Assembly (NCBI GenBank): GCA_900104855.1
Contig: FNSS01000002.1
Coordinates: 124,001-188,000 of the forward strand
DNA length: 64,000 nucleotides
Reading direction: 5' to 3'
DNA from: Rhizobiales bacterium GAS188
GTDB lineage: Bacteria > Pseudomonadota > Alphaproteobacteria > Rhizobiales > Beijerinckiaceae
The notes under the pieces are model-generated. The model made no database searches and was not told where the DNA came from. It worked only from the letters and a program-made list of their open reading frames with translations. Made by a program: the position numbers and the translations under genes. Shown one piece after another: positions 17,514 to 25,788 of this stretch; position 1 is the stretch's first letter, and the number at the start of each line of letters is the position of its first letter.

Positions 17514-17906
17514 TTATGGCACGAGCACATCCAGGGGCACCCGAAGCGAGTGCGCGATGGTCTTGAGCGTGCTCGACGCGCCGTGCTTCCGGCCGGTTTC
17601 GAGCTCGGCGAGATAAGCCTGGGAGAGGCCGGTCTCGGCCGAAAGCTGGACCTGCGTCAGGCCGCGGTGGCGGCGCAGAACCCTGATGGGATTTTCGCCG
17701 GCCTCGGTCGCGGCCCATACCTCGGCAGGCAATGCGATCTCCTTGCCGCGGGAGATCGCGGCGCTGGTGTCAGCGATGATGCGGGCGGTCATCGCATCCT
17801 CGGCGGCTTCGTCGCCGGAGCGTGCGAGAAGGGCCTCGTAGTCGCGTCGCGACAGGACGACGAGATCCTCGCCCTTCTCGGTGTGAATGAATTGCGGCTT
17901 GCCCAT
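17514..17906 (-). CDS. antitoxin with C-terminal XRE-type HTH
   Basis: A 130-residue protein. The N-terminal ~60 residues resemble a Phd/prevent-host-death-like segment (FIHTEKGEDLVVLSRRDYEALLA). The C-terminus is an XRE helix-turn-helix (RVLRRHRGLTQVQLSAETGLSQAYLAELETG in pieces: LTQVQLSAETGLS, then AYLAELETGRK). It lies 12 bp downstream of a RelE-type toxin, so the order is toxin first, as in HigBA systems. It should neutralise the toxin and repress the shared promoter at repeated sites (18166-18190). Confidence 0.85.
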   Translation of the reverse strand: MGKPQFIHTEKGEDLVVLSRRDYEALLARSGDEAAEDAMTARIIADTSAAISRGKEIALPAEVWAATEAGENPIRVLRRHRGLTQVQLSAETGLSQAYLAELETGRKHGASSTLKTIAHSLRVPLDVLVP

Positions 17907-17918
17907 GCTGGCCTCCTG

Positions 17919-18161
17919 TCAACGGTAGATGTCGCGCCGATGTCCGACGGCTCGGATTTCGATGCTGGTGTCTGTCTCAACGAATATGACGCGATAATCC
18001 CCGACGCGAAGCCGGGCGCCCGGCTGCCCGGTCAAGGATTTCACGTCGCCGGCGCCGGTCTTTGCGAAACGGGCGAGCTTGCTCTCGATTTGCGCCCGCA
18101 TGTCGCCTGGAATCTTCCGGAAGCCGCGTCGCGCGGCGAGCGTGTAGGTGATGATCTTCAC
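17919..18161 (-). CDS. RelE/ParE-superfamily toxin
   Basis: An 80-residue toxin starting VKIITYTLAARRGF. The family fold shows in the segments GDMRAQIESKLARFA, VKSLTGQPGARLRVGDYRVIFVE and IRAVGHRRDIYR, the usual RelE-like C-terminus with basic residues. Such proteins cleave mRNA at the ribosome or poison gyrase. A GTG start at 18161 was chosen; upstream in-frame codons run into the operator and the virB11-tail repeat D. With the downstream antitoxin it forms an addiction pair next to dif-like repeat R2, where it would stabilise the module. Confidence 0.85.
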   Translation of the reverse strand: MKIITYTLAARRGFRKIPGDMRAQIESKLARFAKTGAGDVKSLTGQPGARLRVGDYRVIFVETDTSIEIRAVGHRRDIYR

Positions 18162-18165
18162 GGTA

Positions 18166-18196
18166 GTGATATCGCCCAAAGCGATATCGCCGTCAA
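18166..18196 (-). promoter_or_regulatory. toxin-antitoxin promoter/operator
   Basis: Two copies of a GCGATATC-type box (18166-18175 and 18181-18190, the second a perfect palindrome GCGATATCGC) lie 15 bp apart just upstream of the toxin start. A TTGACG -35-like hexamer on the minus strand (18191-18196) adjoins them. This is the layout expected for cooperative autorepression by an XRE antitoxin. Confidence 0.6.
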
Positions 18197-18245
18197 GAAG
18201 GTATCGAGGCCCAACCTCTGCGAGAAGACCGCGTGAGTAGCCGAC

Positions 18246-18271
18246 CGAAATCCAGTTCATCAAATACGGGG
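18246..18271 (+). repeat. virB11 3'-end repeat, copy D
   Basis: 26-bp core with one change (TTCATC for TTCGTC) relative to copy C. The reading frame gives EIQFIKYGV and a stop, like a natural VirB11 end. The left flank is weakly similar to virB11 (GAGTAGCCGAC versus GAGGGCCGAG). A dif-like repeat starts 60 bp downstream, as for copy B. Confidence 0.75.
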
Positions 18272-18330
18272 TGTGACGGTGATGATTAGCCGTAAATCTT
18301 CAACGATTGCAAGCATCATCCATATTTATT

Positions 18331-18425
18331 CGGAATCGCATAAGCGTTGCTATGGAACTTGCGAGCATATTTCCGACAATAAACAACAGCCCCTGTAGAT
18401 ACGGTGAATCGAAGTAACGCGCAAC
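18331..18425 (+). repeat. dif-like repeat R2
   Basis: Second copy of the ~100-bp repeat, same orientation as R1 and R3. Core 18333-18360: left arm GAATCGCATAA, centre GCGTTG, right arm CTATGGAACTT. It is the most diverged copy. The downstream conserved part keeps GCATATTTCCG and a TAGATAC-GTGAATC block. Confidence 0.55.
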
Positions 18426-18586
18426 TCTGCCGCGTGAACTTCCGTTTCTCGACAGCGCTCGGCATGGCCGGCGGCCCAACCGAACGGACGCCTCGTCGCG
18501 AGCCTGATCGCCGGCACCCCCTACCGATAGATCCCGCCCCCTACAGACAGACACGGTTTTTGACGTGATCGTCCGCACTTGTTGAA

Positions 18587-19810
18587 TCACGCACTTGACC
18601 GGCACGCCCGGAGAAAAGCCCGAATGAGCGGGTGCGGTTCGCCGGAGCGGGAAGAGAGCTCCGGATGCCCCTGCATGCCGAGATAGAACGGATGGCCTGC
18701 GAGTTCGACTGCGTCGGCGATGCGTCCGCTGCCATCATAAGCCGAAACGCATAGGCCAGCGTTTTCCAAAAGCGGGCGGAGTTCGGGGTTCAGGCGAAAG
18801 CGATGGTTGCAGCGGATGGTCATCTTCGGCCCGAGGATATCCGCGAGCCGTGAGCCAGGCGCGACCGCAATCGTCTGTTCACCCAATCGATGCGCCGGCA
18901 GCGACCTGTCCTCGGACAAGGGAACGAAGGTCTTGATCGGTGCCAATGGGTCGGCCTCGGTAAGGTTCGCCCTGTTCGATCCCAGCGCGGCCTGCGCCAC
19001 GGCTGTCGTCATGGTCTGCATGCCAAGGCACAAACCGATCGTCGGCATCCGTGAACGCAGGGCTCCATGAGCCATCAGGATTTGTCCCGGCACATTGGCC
19101 ATATCCGACCCGCCGGGCATGAGCAGGCCGTCGATCTTGATGAGCGCGTTGTCGACATCGTGCCGGGTCAGGCGCATCGGAGGGATGAACAGGACGTCGA
19201 TTGCGATGCCTTCAACGTCGGCAGCATCGCCCAGAGCTGCGAGCGCCGCGGGATAGACACGGCGGTGATCGCTCTCGGTCCCGACGAGGCCGATGTGCAG
19301 CGATGGCCCCGACCCTGGGACGCCGGTGGTCGACGACGCTTTGAGCCGCCCGAAGCGGTCGCGCTTCCACAGACGCAGCGCCGCGATGGGAGCTGCGCCC
19401 TCCGGCGTCCGAATGCGCCAGCCCTCAGCTTCATCCGTGATCTCGACATGCTCGACTGCAATCCCGGCCGCGGCGGCCCAATCGGCGAGGCGCGCGAAGG
19501 CTTGGCGATCCGCCGCAAATGGCCTGTGCTCAGGCACGACGAGGTCGCGACTTCGCGCCAGCAGCAGCAAATCGTTGAGCGTGGTCTCGGGGCCGACCCC
19601 CTGTCCCGCGAGCCGCTCGAGCCAGACGAGGCCGCTCGGCACGAGTGCGCCGTCCGCTGCGACATGCTGCACCGCGTCCGCGTGGAGTTTCGTATCGAAC
19701 ACGGCCGGAAGATGCGCGAACTCGGCGCCGCGTGCCATCGCCACGACCGCCGCCATGGCACCGTAGAGGGCCGGCTCGGCGGTATCATGCTTGACGATAG
19801 TGATCGCCAT
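18587..19810 (-). CDS. glutamine amidotransferase-like protein (CTP synthase GATase type)
   Basis: A 407-residue protein. The C-terminal ~230 residues carry a class I glutamine amidotransferase of the CTP-synthase type: LLMPGGSDMANVPGQ, the nucleophile in IGLCLGMQT, an NHRFRLNPEL segment and the GMQGHPEL His/Glu pair. The N-terminal ~160 residues are a separate domain that is not the CTP-synthase kinase part and that I do not recognise. It therefore probably transfers ammonia from glutamine to, or hydrolyses a gamma-glutamyl group from, a catabolic intermediate. It is the last gene of the operon, 12 bp after the DHDPS-type gene. Confidence 0.75.
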   Translation of the reverse strand: MAITIVKHDTAEPALYGAMAAVVAMARGAEFAHLPAVFDTKLHADAVQHVAADGALVPSGLVWLERLAGQGVGPETTLNDLLLLARSRDLVVPEHRPFAADRQAFARLADWAAAAGIAVEHVEITDEAEGWRIRTPEGAAPIAALRLWKRDRFGRLKASSTTGVPGSGPSLHIGLVGTESDHRRVYPAALAALGDAADVEGIAIDVLFIPPMRLTRHDVDNALIKIDGLLMPGGSDMANVPGQILMAHGALRSRMPTIGLCLGMQTMTTAVAQAALGSNRANLTEADPLAPIKTFVPLSEDRSLPAHRLGEQTIAVAPGSRLADILGPKMTIRCNHRFRLNPELRPLLENAGLCVSAYDGSGRIADAVELAGHPFYLGMQGHPELSSRSGEPHPLIRAFLRACRSSA

Positions 19811-19822
19811 GGCTCTCCCACC

Positions 19823-20746
19823 TCAGGCGGCGAATCTGATACTCGACCTCGTATCCACGGATAAGGTCTGGAGGACCTCAGCGACACGAGCCCGTTCCGC
19901 CTCACCGAGATCGCGCAGCGGCGGGCGAACCGAACCGCCGTCGAAGCCGCGCAGGTTCATGGCTGCCTTCGTCGTCTGCGGCTGACCGTAGCTGCGCGCG
20001 AGCGCCCGCAACGGATACCACAGGCGATGCAGATCGCGGGCGGTTGTTGCCTCCCCCCGCTCGATCGCACGGTAGGCGGCGAGGATCAGTTCGGGCAGGG
20101 CGCAGCTATTAGTGGAGCTGATTCCGTCGAAGCCAGCCACCATCGGGCCGAGAAAGGCGAGGTCGGAGGCGCAAAACAGCCGGATGCGACCGCTAAGCCT
20201 ATTGGCGATCTGGTCGATCACCGTTGGCGACAAGTCGCCTTGCTTGAGGCCTACTACGCCTTCGATGTCGGCGAGCCGCTCCAGCGTCGCGGGCAAGAGC
20301 GTGATGTCGATCCCAGGGGCATTGTAGATCAGGATGCCGGTTCGCGAGAGAGGTGCAATGTCGTGGAAGAAGGCGAGGATCTGGTCGTGGGTAACCTCCG
20401 AGACGAAGGGCGGCGTCACCATCGGCAAGCCGCCCAGATCGCCGGCGAGCTTGGTGAGGTCGCGCACCTCGCGCACGTCGGAACCGGCACTGCAGAGCAT
20501 CACCGGCACGCCTTCGCCCACGATGTCCATCACCTTCGTGAAGAGCTCGGCGCGCTCCTGTGTCGACATGGCTGGGAACTCGCCATAGGTCCCCCCGATC
20601 AGGATACCATCGAAACCGAGCCCCAGCACGCGCTCGATATTGCGGGCGAGGCCGGAATAGTGGAACGAGCCGCCGGCGTTGAACGGCGTGACCGAGATAT
20701 TGAAGATGCCGCGCAGCTTTCCGCGCGCCTCGGTGATGTCCTTCAT
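19823..20746 (-). CDS. dihydrodipicolinate synthase/N-acetylneuraminate lyase family aldolase
   Basis: A 307-residue class I aldolase-fold protein. It shows the family substrate loop as GGTYGEFPAMS, the tyrosine region ILIYNAPGI and the Schiff-base lysine in GVVGLKQGD. Members condense or cleave pyruvate-type substrates or deaminate/dehydrate sugar acids. It lies between the M24-fold hydrolase and the amidotransferase-like gene in a catabolic operon, so a degradative aldolase role is more likely than lysine biosynthesis. A second member of the family lies across the divergent promoter at 27942. Confidence 0.88.
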   Translation of the reverse strand: MKDITEARGKLRGIFNISVTPFNAGGSFHYSGLARNIERVLGLGFDGILIGGTYGEFPAMSTQERAELFTKVMDIVGEGVPVMLCSAGSDVREVRDLTKLAGDLGGLPMVTPPFVSEVTHDQILAFFHDIAPLSRTGILIYNAPGIDITLLPATLERLADIEGVVGLKQGDLSPTVIDQIANRLSGRIRLFCASDLAFLGPMVAGFDGISSTNSCALPELILAAYRAIERGEATTARDLHRLWYPLRALARSYGQPQTTKAAMNLRGFDGGSVRPPLRDLGEAERARVAEVLQTLSVDTRSSIRFAA

Positions 20747-20773
20747 TGTTGTTGTCCTCGTTGGCGATGTGGT

Positions 20774-21961
20774 TCAGCCGGCGATGCGCAACAGTGGCCG
20801 GGCGGTCAACCCGAGGACGCGACATCCTGTCTCGGTGACCACCACGGTTTCGCTGACGCCGACCGTGAATTGCCCGTAGATCCGCAGCGCCGGGGGTATG
20901 TGGAAGGTCATCCCTGGCCGAAGCTCGGCGGTGACGCCGGTATAGAGACTCAGGATCGAGCCTTCGCCCCAATCGGGCGCGAAGGAGATGCCGATCGAAT
21001 AGCCGGTGCGTTTCTTGAAGTTTTCGGAGTAGCCCGCCCGGTCGATCACCTCCTGGCAGGCGAGATGGGGCGCCTCGCAGGCGGCGCCCGGGCGGATGGC
21101 GTCGAGCGCCGCCTGGAGCGCGTCTTGGCACGCCTGCTCCATGTCGGCTGCCTGCGCCGGCATCGCGCCGATCCAGGCCGAGCGCATGAGCGCGGCGTGA
21201 TAACGATCATGGCAGGAGGCCATTTCGAGGAAGGCCGGCTCGTCGGCTTCGATGCGGCGGCGGCGCCATGTGCCGTGCGGGACGCCGGTGCGCGCGCCGA
21301 CCGAGACGAGAGGCTCCATGCCCATATATTCGGAGCCGGCTGCGATCGCCGCCTGCATCATGGCGGCGACGAGGTCGTTCTCGCTTGCTCCGACCTTGAC
21401 AGCGGCGAGGCCGGCTTCAAGGCCGGCATCGACATAGGTTGCGGCCTTCGTGATCTTCTCGATCTCGGCGGGCGATTTCACTGCACGCAGCTCTTCGATC
21501 AGCCGAGCCCCGTCATGGATTGTGCCGAGCTTGCCTTGCAGAGCCTCGTAAACCACGATTGGCAGGAACCAGCCGCGCTTGTCGATCGCCACGCGCTTGC
21601 ACGAGAGGCCGCGCTTCTGGATCACGTCGACGAGGAAATTCACCGGTTCGTCGCCGTCCTGATAGACCTCGACGTCTGGGACGTATGTGTTGGCGATGAA
21701 GTTGAAATATTCGAGCTGGCGGATGACGAAGACCGGATCGCCATCGACGGGAAGCACCAGTGCCTGGAAGGTGTAGTAGCCCGGGGTCTGCTGCCCGGTC
21801 AGGTAGAAGATGTTCTCCGGCCCCGTCACGACCATCACGTCGATCCCGGCCTTGCCCAGAAGTACGCGGGCCTGGGCGATCCGCCCGTCATATTCCGCCT
21901 TCGGAAAAGCGGATTCGCTCCCCTGGCGCACGGCGATACGGCCTTGGCTCTGGCCTTGCAT
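20774..21961 (-). CDS. M24-fold hydrolase (creatinase / ectoine hydrolase-like)
   Basis: A 395-residue pita-bread-fold protein with the N-terminal creatinase domain (GPENIFYLTGQQTPGYYTFQALVLP in pieces, e.g. NIFYLTGQQTPGYYTF) and a C-terminal catalytic domain (ELRAVKSPAEIEKI start, PAFLEMASCHDRYHAALMRS, then LRPGMTFHIPP). The usual metal-binding aspartates of Xaa-Pro dipeptidases are not evident and the EMASCHDRYHA segment resembles the metal-free creatinase/DoeA group. It may therefore open a C-N bond of a cyclic or amidino compound. The start is the ATG one base after the upstream stop codon. Confidence 0.75.
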   Translation of the reverse strand: MQGQSQGRIAVRQGSESAFPKAEYDGRIAQARVLLGKAGIDVMVVTGPENIFYLTGQQTPGYYTFQALVLPVDGDPVFVIRQLEYFNFIANTYVPDVEVYQDGDEPVNFLVDVIQKRGLSCKRVAIDKRGWFLPIVVYEALQGKLGTIHDGARLIEELRAVKSPAEIEKITKAATYVDAGLEAGLAAVKVGASENDLVAAMMQAAIAAGSEYMGMEPLVSVGARTGVPHGTWRRRRIEADEPAFLEMASCHDRYHAALMRSAWIGAMPAQAADMEQACQDALQAALDAIRPGAACEAPHLACQEVIDRAGYSENFKKRTGYSIGISFAPDWGEGSILSLYTGVTAELRPGMTFHIPPALRIYGQFTVGVSETVVVTETGCRVLGLTARPLLRIAG

Positions 21962-21962
21962 G

Positions 21963-23060
21963 TCAATTCTCCCAGATGAGATGCGCTCTCGTCGAATCGA
22001 AGGTGACGCCAAGCCCCGGTCCTTCGTCGATCTGCACGGTCCCTGCGCGATAGCTCACTCCCTGCACGGGATCGTCCGCGAGGCCGTCCGCGCCATAGAG
22101 TTCGGCGAAGGCGGGCCGGGCCGCGCAGGCGGCATGGAGTGCGGCTGCGGTCGCGGCCGCTCCCTCGTTCATCTGCCCGATCATGAAGCGCACGCCCGCG
22201 TCCTGGAGCCGGCGAGCTGCGGACATCACCGGGGCGATCCCGCCGAGCTTCACGAGCTTCAGATGTGCCACCACCTGGCCGTCGAAGGCGCAGACGCGTT
22301 CGACATCGGCAATCGAGGCGATGCTCTCGTCGAGCATGATGGGCATCGGGCTCGCCGCGGCGAGATGCTCGATCATGCCCCAATCTCCGGGCGGGACCGG
22401 CTGCTCGACATAGGCGAGGCCGAATTCGGCGAGACTGCGCAGATTGTCCAGCGCCTCGGCCTCACTCCATTGTCCGTTGGCGTCGGCCGCGATCTTCACC
22501 GTGTCGCCGAAGCGCTCGCGCAATGCCGCGATCCTGCGCAGGTCCTCGGAGATGTCGCCAACGCCGACGCGCACCTTCAGGTCGCGGAAGCCGCGCGCCA
22601 CATAGATTTGCGCTTGTGCGAGGAAGTTCTCGTGGGACGACCAGAACAAGGTCTGGTTGGTCGAGGAGATGGTCCTTTCGGTCTTCGCGCCGCCGAGCCA
22701 GGCCGCGAGCGGCACGGCTGCGTCGCGGGCCGCTAGATCGTGCAGCGCGCAATCGAGCAGCATGCGCACGGGCGCGGTCCAGCGCTCGACACAATCCGGA
22801 ATAGAGTTCAAAAGCTCGATCGGTCCGCGCGACCAATCGAGCGCGCCGGCCGCAGAGATCGCATCGGCGACCACGTCTTCGGATGCGAACCCATTGAGAT
22901 AGCCGATGTTAGTCCGCACCTCACCGATCCCGATCCGCTCTCCATCATCGAGGCGCAGATAGAGCTCGGCGAGATGCGGCACGCTGCCCGAGGAGGCGGT
23001 GTGCAGGACGAGGCCGCTGCCATAGTGCAGTTCGGCCGTGTGCAGGGAGACGCGCATCAC
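21963..23060 (-). CDS. enolase superfamily (mandelate racemase/MLE type) enzyme
   Basis: A 365-residue protein with the superfamily capping domain and barrel. The lysine strand is DLKVRVGVG, metal ligands lie in IAADANGQW, YVEQPVPPGD and IMLDESIAS, and HLKLVKLGGI supplies the opposite base region. The lysine pair suggests racemisation or epimerisation of an amino acid or dipeptide, as in the dipeptide-epimerase branch, but this cannot be fixed by eye. It is tightly packed between the M20 peptidase and M24-fold genes (gaps of 0-1 bp). Confidence 0.85.
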   Translation of the reverse strand: MMRVSLHTAELHYGSGLVLHTASSGSVPHLAELYLRLDDGERIGIGEVRTNIGYLNGFASEDVVADAISAAGALDWSRGPIELLNSIPDCVERWTAPVRMLLDCALHDLAARDAAVPLAAWLGGAKTERTISSTNQTLFWSSHENFLAQAQIYVARGFRDLKVRVGVGDISEDLRRIAALRERFGDTVKIAADANGQWSEAEALDNLRSLAEFGLAYVEQPVPPGDWGMIEHLAAASPMPIMLDESIASIADVERVCAFDGQVVAHLKLVKLGGIAPVMSAARRLQDAGVRFMIGQMNEGAAATAAALHAACAARPAFAELYGADGLADDPVQGVSYRAGTVQIDEGPGLGVTFDSTRAHLIWEN

Positions 23061-24227
23061 TCAGCCGCCCGGACGCAGCATGGCCAGCGCGACGTCACGA
23101 TAGATCAGGCTCGCGGCCACCAGCTCGTCGACCGGCACGAACTCGTCAGGCTTGTGCGCCATGGCGAGTGCACCGGGCCCGATAACGATGCCCTTGGCGC
23201 CGATGCTGCTGAAATGAACGAGGTCGCAGGCGCCCTGAAACCCGAAGGGGCCGGGATTGCTTGTGCCATGCGCCCGGCATGCCGCAAGGCTCGCCCGCAC
23301 GACCGGCTCGTCGAGTGCCGTTTCCGTCGCGCCGCCCGTCGTCGCGCGATAGTCGATGATTTCCGCACGCAGGCCGAAGCGTTCATCCGCGGTCCGCAGC
23401 AGGGCCGCGATTTCGCCCTTGACGGCTTCCTCATCCTCTCCCGGGATCATGCGCCGGTCGAGAAGCAGGTCGCAGCTCCCGGGCAGGACGTTGTCGGCAT
23501 GACCGCCACTGATGCGCGTTACGGTAAGGCTCGCCTCGCCGACCAGCGGATGTGAGCGGTGGCGGACGACGCCCTCGTGATGCTCCCTGACGAGGTCAAG
23601 GAGCTCGCCCGCGCGGTAGATGGCGTTCTCGCCGAGATGCGGTGTACCGGAGTGCGCTGAGATGCCATGCACCCGCACGACCGGCCGCAGGCTGCCCTTA
23701 TGGGCCGTGAACGTCGCGTTGGAGGTCGGCTCGCCAACGATCGCATAGTCGATGCGCGGCTTCGTCGCCGCGTAGAACTTCGCGCCTTCGCTGGCGATCT
23801 CCTCGTCGGCGACGAAGATGCCGAGTAGAGTGCCTGACCAGGTGGCGCGGTCAGCGGCCAGCATGCGCAGGCTTTCAAGCATGGCGGCGAGCGGCCCCTT
23901 GCAGTCGCAGGCGCCCCGGCCGTAGAGCCGCCCATCCGCTTCGCGCAGCCTGAACGGATCCGAGGACCAGCCGTCACCCGCCGGTACGACATCCATATGG
24001 GTGTTGAGCGCGAATGTCGGCCCGGCCCCGTTCGTGAGCGTGGCGATCAGGTTCACGCGCCCGGGCTTGTATTCCTGCAACGCCATGTCGAACCCCTCGG
24101 CCGCAATCAGGTCGCGCAGGAAGTCGGCGAGTTTGGCCTCATGGCCGGGCGGGTTCTGGGTGTCGAAGCCGACAAGCGCTGCGAGATCGCGCTTCATGCG
24201 GCTGGCATCGGGAGAGAAGGCCATCAT
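23061..24227 (-). CDS. M20 family metallopeptidase (ArgE/DapE-like)
   Basis: A 388-residue zinc amidohydrolase. Metal-site motifs are complete: LNTHMDVVP, GRGACDCKGPLAAML, FVADEEIASEG and AIVGEPTSN, with a C-terminal histidine region around GALAMAHKPDEFVP. The dimerisation lid is recognisable (RVHGISAHSGTPHLGENAI split as VHGISAHSG and HLGENAI). It removes an acyl or N-carbamoyl group, or a peptide-bonded amino acid, from the imported compound. It lies 23 bp downstream of the ABC ATPase gene in the same operon. Confidence 0.9.
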   Translation of the reverse strand: MMAFSPDASRMKRDLAALVGFDTQNPPGHEAKLADFLRDLIAAEGFDMALQEYKPGRVNLIATLTNGAGPTFALNTHMDVVPAGDGWSSDPFRLREADGRLYGRGACDCKGPLAAMLESLRMLAADRATWSGTLLGIFVADEEIASEGAKFYAATKPRIDYAIVGEPTSNATFTAHKGSLRPVVRVHGISAHSGTPHLGENAIYRAGELLDLVREHHEGVVRHRSHPLVGEASLTVTRISGGHADNVLPGSCDLLLDRRMIPGEDEEAVKGEIAALLRTADERFGLRAEIIDYRATTGGATETALDEPVVRASLAACRAHGTSNPGPFGFQGACDLVHFSSIGAKGIVIGPGALAMAHKPDEFVPVDELVAASLIYRDVALAMLRPGG

Positions 24228-24250
24228 CGTTGCTCGAATGGGCTCGTCGT

Positions 24251-25018
24251 TCAGTGCAGGATCTGGTCGAGGAAGCGGCGGGCGCGCTCGTTGACGGTGC
24301 CGCCGAAGAATTTCTCGCTTGATGCGTTCTCGATGATCTCGCCGCGCTCCATGAAGACGATCTGGTCGGCCGCCCGGCGGGCGAAGCCCATCTCATGCGT
24401 CACCACGACGCTGGTCATGCCTTCGGCGCTGAGCTCGGTCATGACGTCGAGAACCTCCCGGATCATCTCGGGGTCGAGCGCCGAGGTTGGCTCGTCGTAG
24501 AGCATCAGCTTTGGCTTCATGGCGAGGGCGCGGGCAATCGCCACACGCTGCTGCTGCCCGCCCGAGAGCTCATCGGGGAAAGCATCGACCTTCTCGGGGA
24601 TGTGCACCTTGCGCAACAGGCCGACCGCCAAGTCATGCGCATCGGAGCGGCTCATGCCGAGCACCTTGACCGGGGCCAGCATGATGTTCTCCGCCGCGGA
24701 CAAATGCGGGAAGAGCTCGAAATTCTGGAACACCATGCCGATCGCCCGGCGGACGCGATGAGCGTTCCTCCTATCGCCAGTGATCTCGCGCCCCTCGAAG
24801 AAGATGTCGCCACCATCGACTGGCTCGAGCAGGTTGAGGCAGCGAAGCAGCGTCGATTTCCCCGACCCCGACGGGCCGATCACGACTAGGGTCTCCTTCG
24901 GCGACACACTCATCGAGCAGGTCTTCAGTACCTGCACTGAGCCGAAGCTCTTGTTGACACCGACGACCTCGAGGAGGAGGTCTTGTGTTTGTTGGATCGG
25001 ATGTGTCTGCACGGACAT
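24251..25018 (-). CDS. polar amino acid ABC transporter ATPase
   Basis: A 255-residue ATPase of the GlnQ/HisP group: Walker A GPSGSGKST, Q-loop FQNFELFPH, signature LSGGQQQRVAIARALA, Walker B LMLYDEPTSALD and switch histidine VTHEM. The conserved ELSAEGMTSVVVTHEMGFA in the polar amino acid branch supports the class. It is 11 bp from the permease gene and pairs with it and the family 3 binding protein. Confidence 0.93.
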   Translation of the reverse strand: MSVQTHPIQQTQDLLLEVVGVNKSFGSVQVLKTCSMSVSPKETLVVIGPSGSGKSTLLRCLNLLEPVDGGDIFFEGREITGDRRNAHRVRRAIGMVFQNFELFPHLSAAENIMLAPVKVLGMSRSDAHDLAVGLLRKVHIPEKVDAFPDELSGGQQQRVAIARALAMKPKLMLYDEPTSALDPEMIREVLDVMTELSAEGMTSVVVTHEMGFARRAADQIVFMERGEIIENASSEKFFGGTVNERARRFLDQILH

Positions 25019-25029
25019 GCATCTGCTCC

Positions 25030-25755
25030 TCAGCGGATCGCCGGCTGTCCGGACGTGCCGAGCAGCCGGTCCGTCAGCGAGATTGGGCGAGCCTTTTGCC
25101 GCTTTCGCGGATCGAGCGCGCGTTCGAGCAGCATTTGCAGGCCCATGAAGGCCGTTGTCATCGCGAGATAGTAGATACCAGCTGCGGTCAGCGCCTCGAA
25201 GTAGCGGAAATTGGCGCTGGCGATCTGGTTCGCGACGAGCAGCAATTCCTCGACGGCGACGACCGAGACGAGCGCGCTCAGCTTCAGCATTCCGATCATC
25301 TGGTTGCCGATGGGCGGGAGCACGATCCGGGCCGCCTGCGGAATGACGACGTAGCGCATCACCTGCGAGCCGGTCATGCCAAGCGCCAGCCCAGCGACGC
25401 GCTGGCCTTTCTTCACCGCCTGCAGGCCGGAGCGGAGGATCTCGGCCATATAGGCGCCCTCGTTGAGCGAGAGCGCAAGCACGGCGCTGACGAAGGCGGA
25501 GAGTTTGATGCCAAAGGACGGAAGCACGTTGTAAATGAAGATGATCTGGAACAGCACAGGCGTTCCGCGGAACAACCAGAGATAGGCGAGGGTGGCGATC
25601 TGGCCGACCCTCGTCTTAGCCTCCTGCACTAGCGCGATGACCAAGCCGGCAATGATCCCGAAGAACAGCGAGCAGATCGTCAGAAGCAGCGTCATCATCG
25701 CGCCGCGGAAGAAGACCGGCGAGACGAGATAGTCGAAGACGAGTTCGATCGACAT
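25030..25755 (-). CDS. polar amino acid ABC transporter permease
   Basis: A 241-residue His/Glu/Gln/Arg-type permease with about five membrane helices (LLLTICSLFFGIIAGLVIA at the N-terminus). It has the coupling-loop motif ALGMTGSQVMRYVVIPQAARIVLPP, here given in parts GMTGSQVMRYVV and PQAARIVLPP. A single permease is present, so the channel is probably a homodimer. It lies between the binding-protein and ATPase genes. Confidence 0.93.
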   Translation of the reverse strand: MSIELVFDYLVSPVFFRGAMMTLLLTICSLFFGIIAGLVIALVQEAKTRVGQIATLAYLWLFRGTPVLFQIIFIYNVLPSFGIKLSAFVSAVLALSLNEGAYMAEILRSGLQAVKKGQRVAGLALGMTGSQVMRYVVIPQAARIVLPPIGNQMIGMLKLSALVSVVAVEELLLVANQIASANFRYFEALTAAGIYYLAMTTAFMGLQMLLERALDPRKRQKARPISLTDRLLGTSGQPAIR

Positions 25756-25788
25756 GTCGTTACGACTGACCTTCTAGCGGCGTAGCCG

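Noticed and set aside
17298-18236. 312-codon plus-strand frame overlapping the virB11 stop by ATGA
   Set aside because: Most of it is antisense to the well-supported toxin-antitoxin pair. The first ~70 codons before the overlap could be a remnant of a former downstream gene, but I recognise no domain.
20027-21979. 650-codon plus-strand frame
   Set aside because: Antisense to the DHDPS-type and M24-fold genes, without any domain; typical of GC-rich shadow frames.
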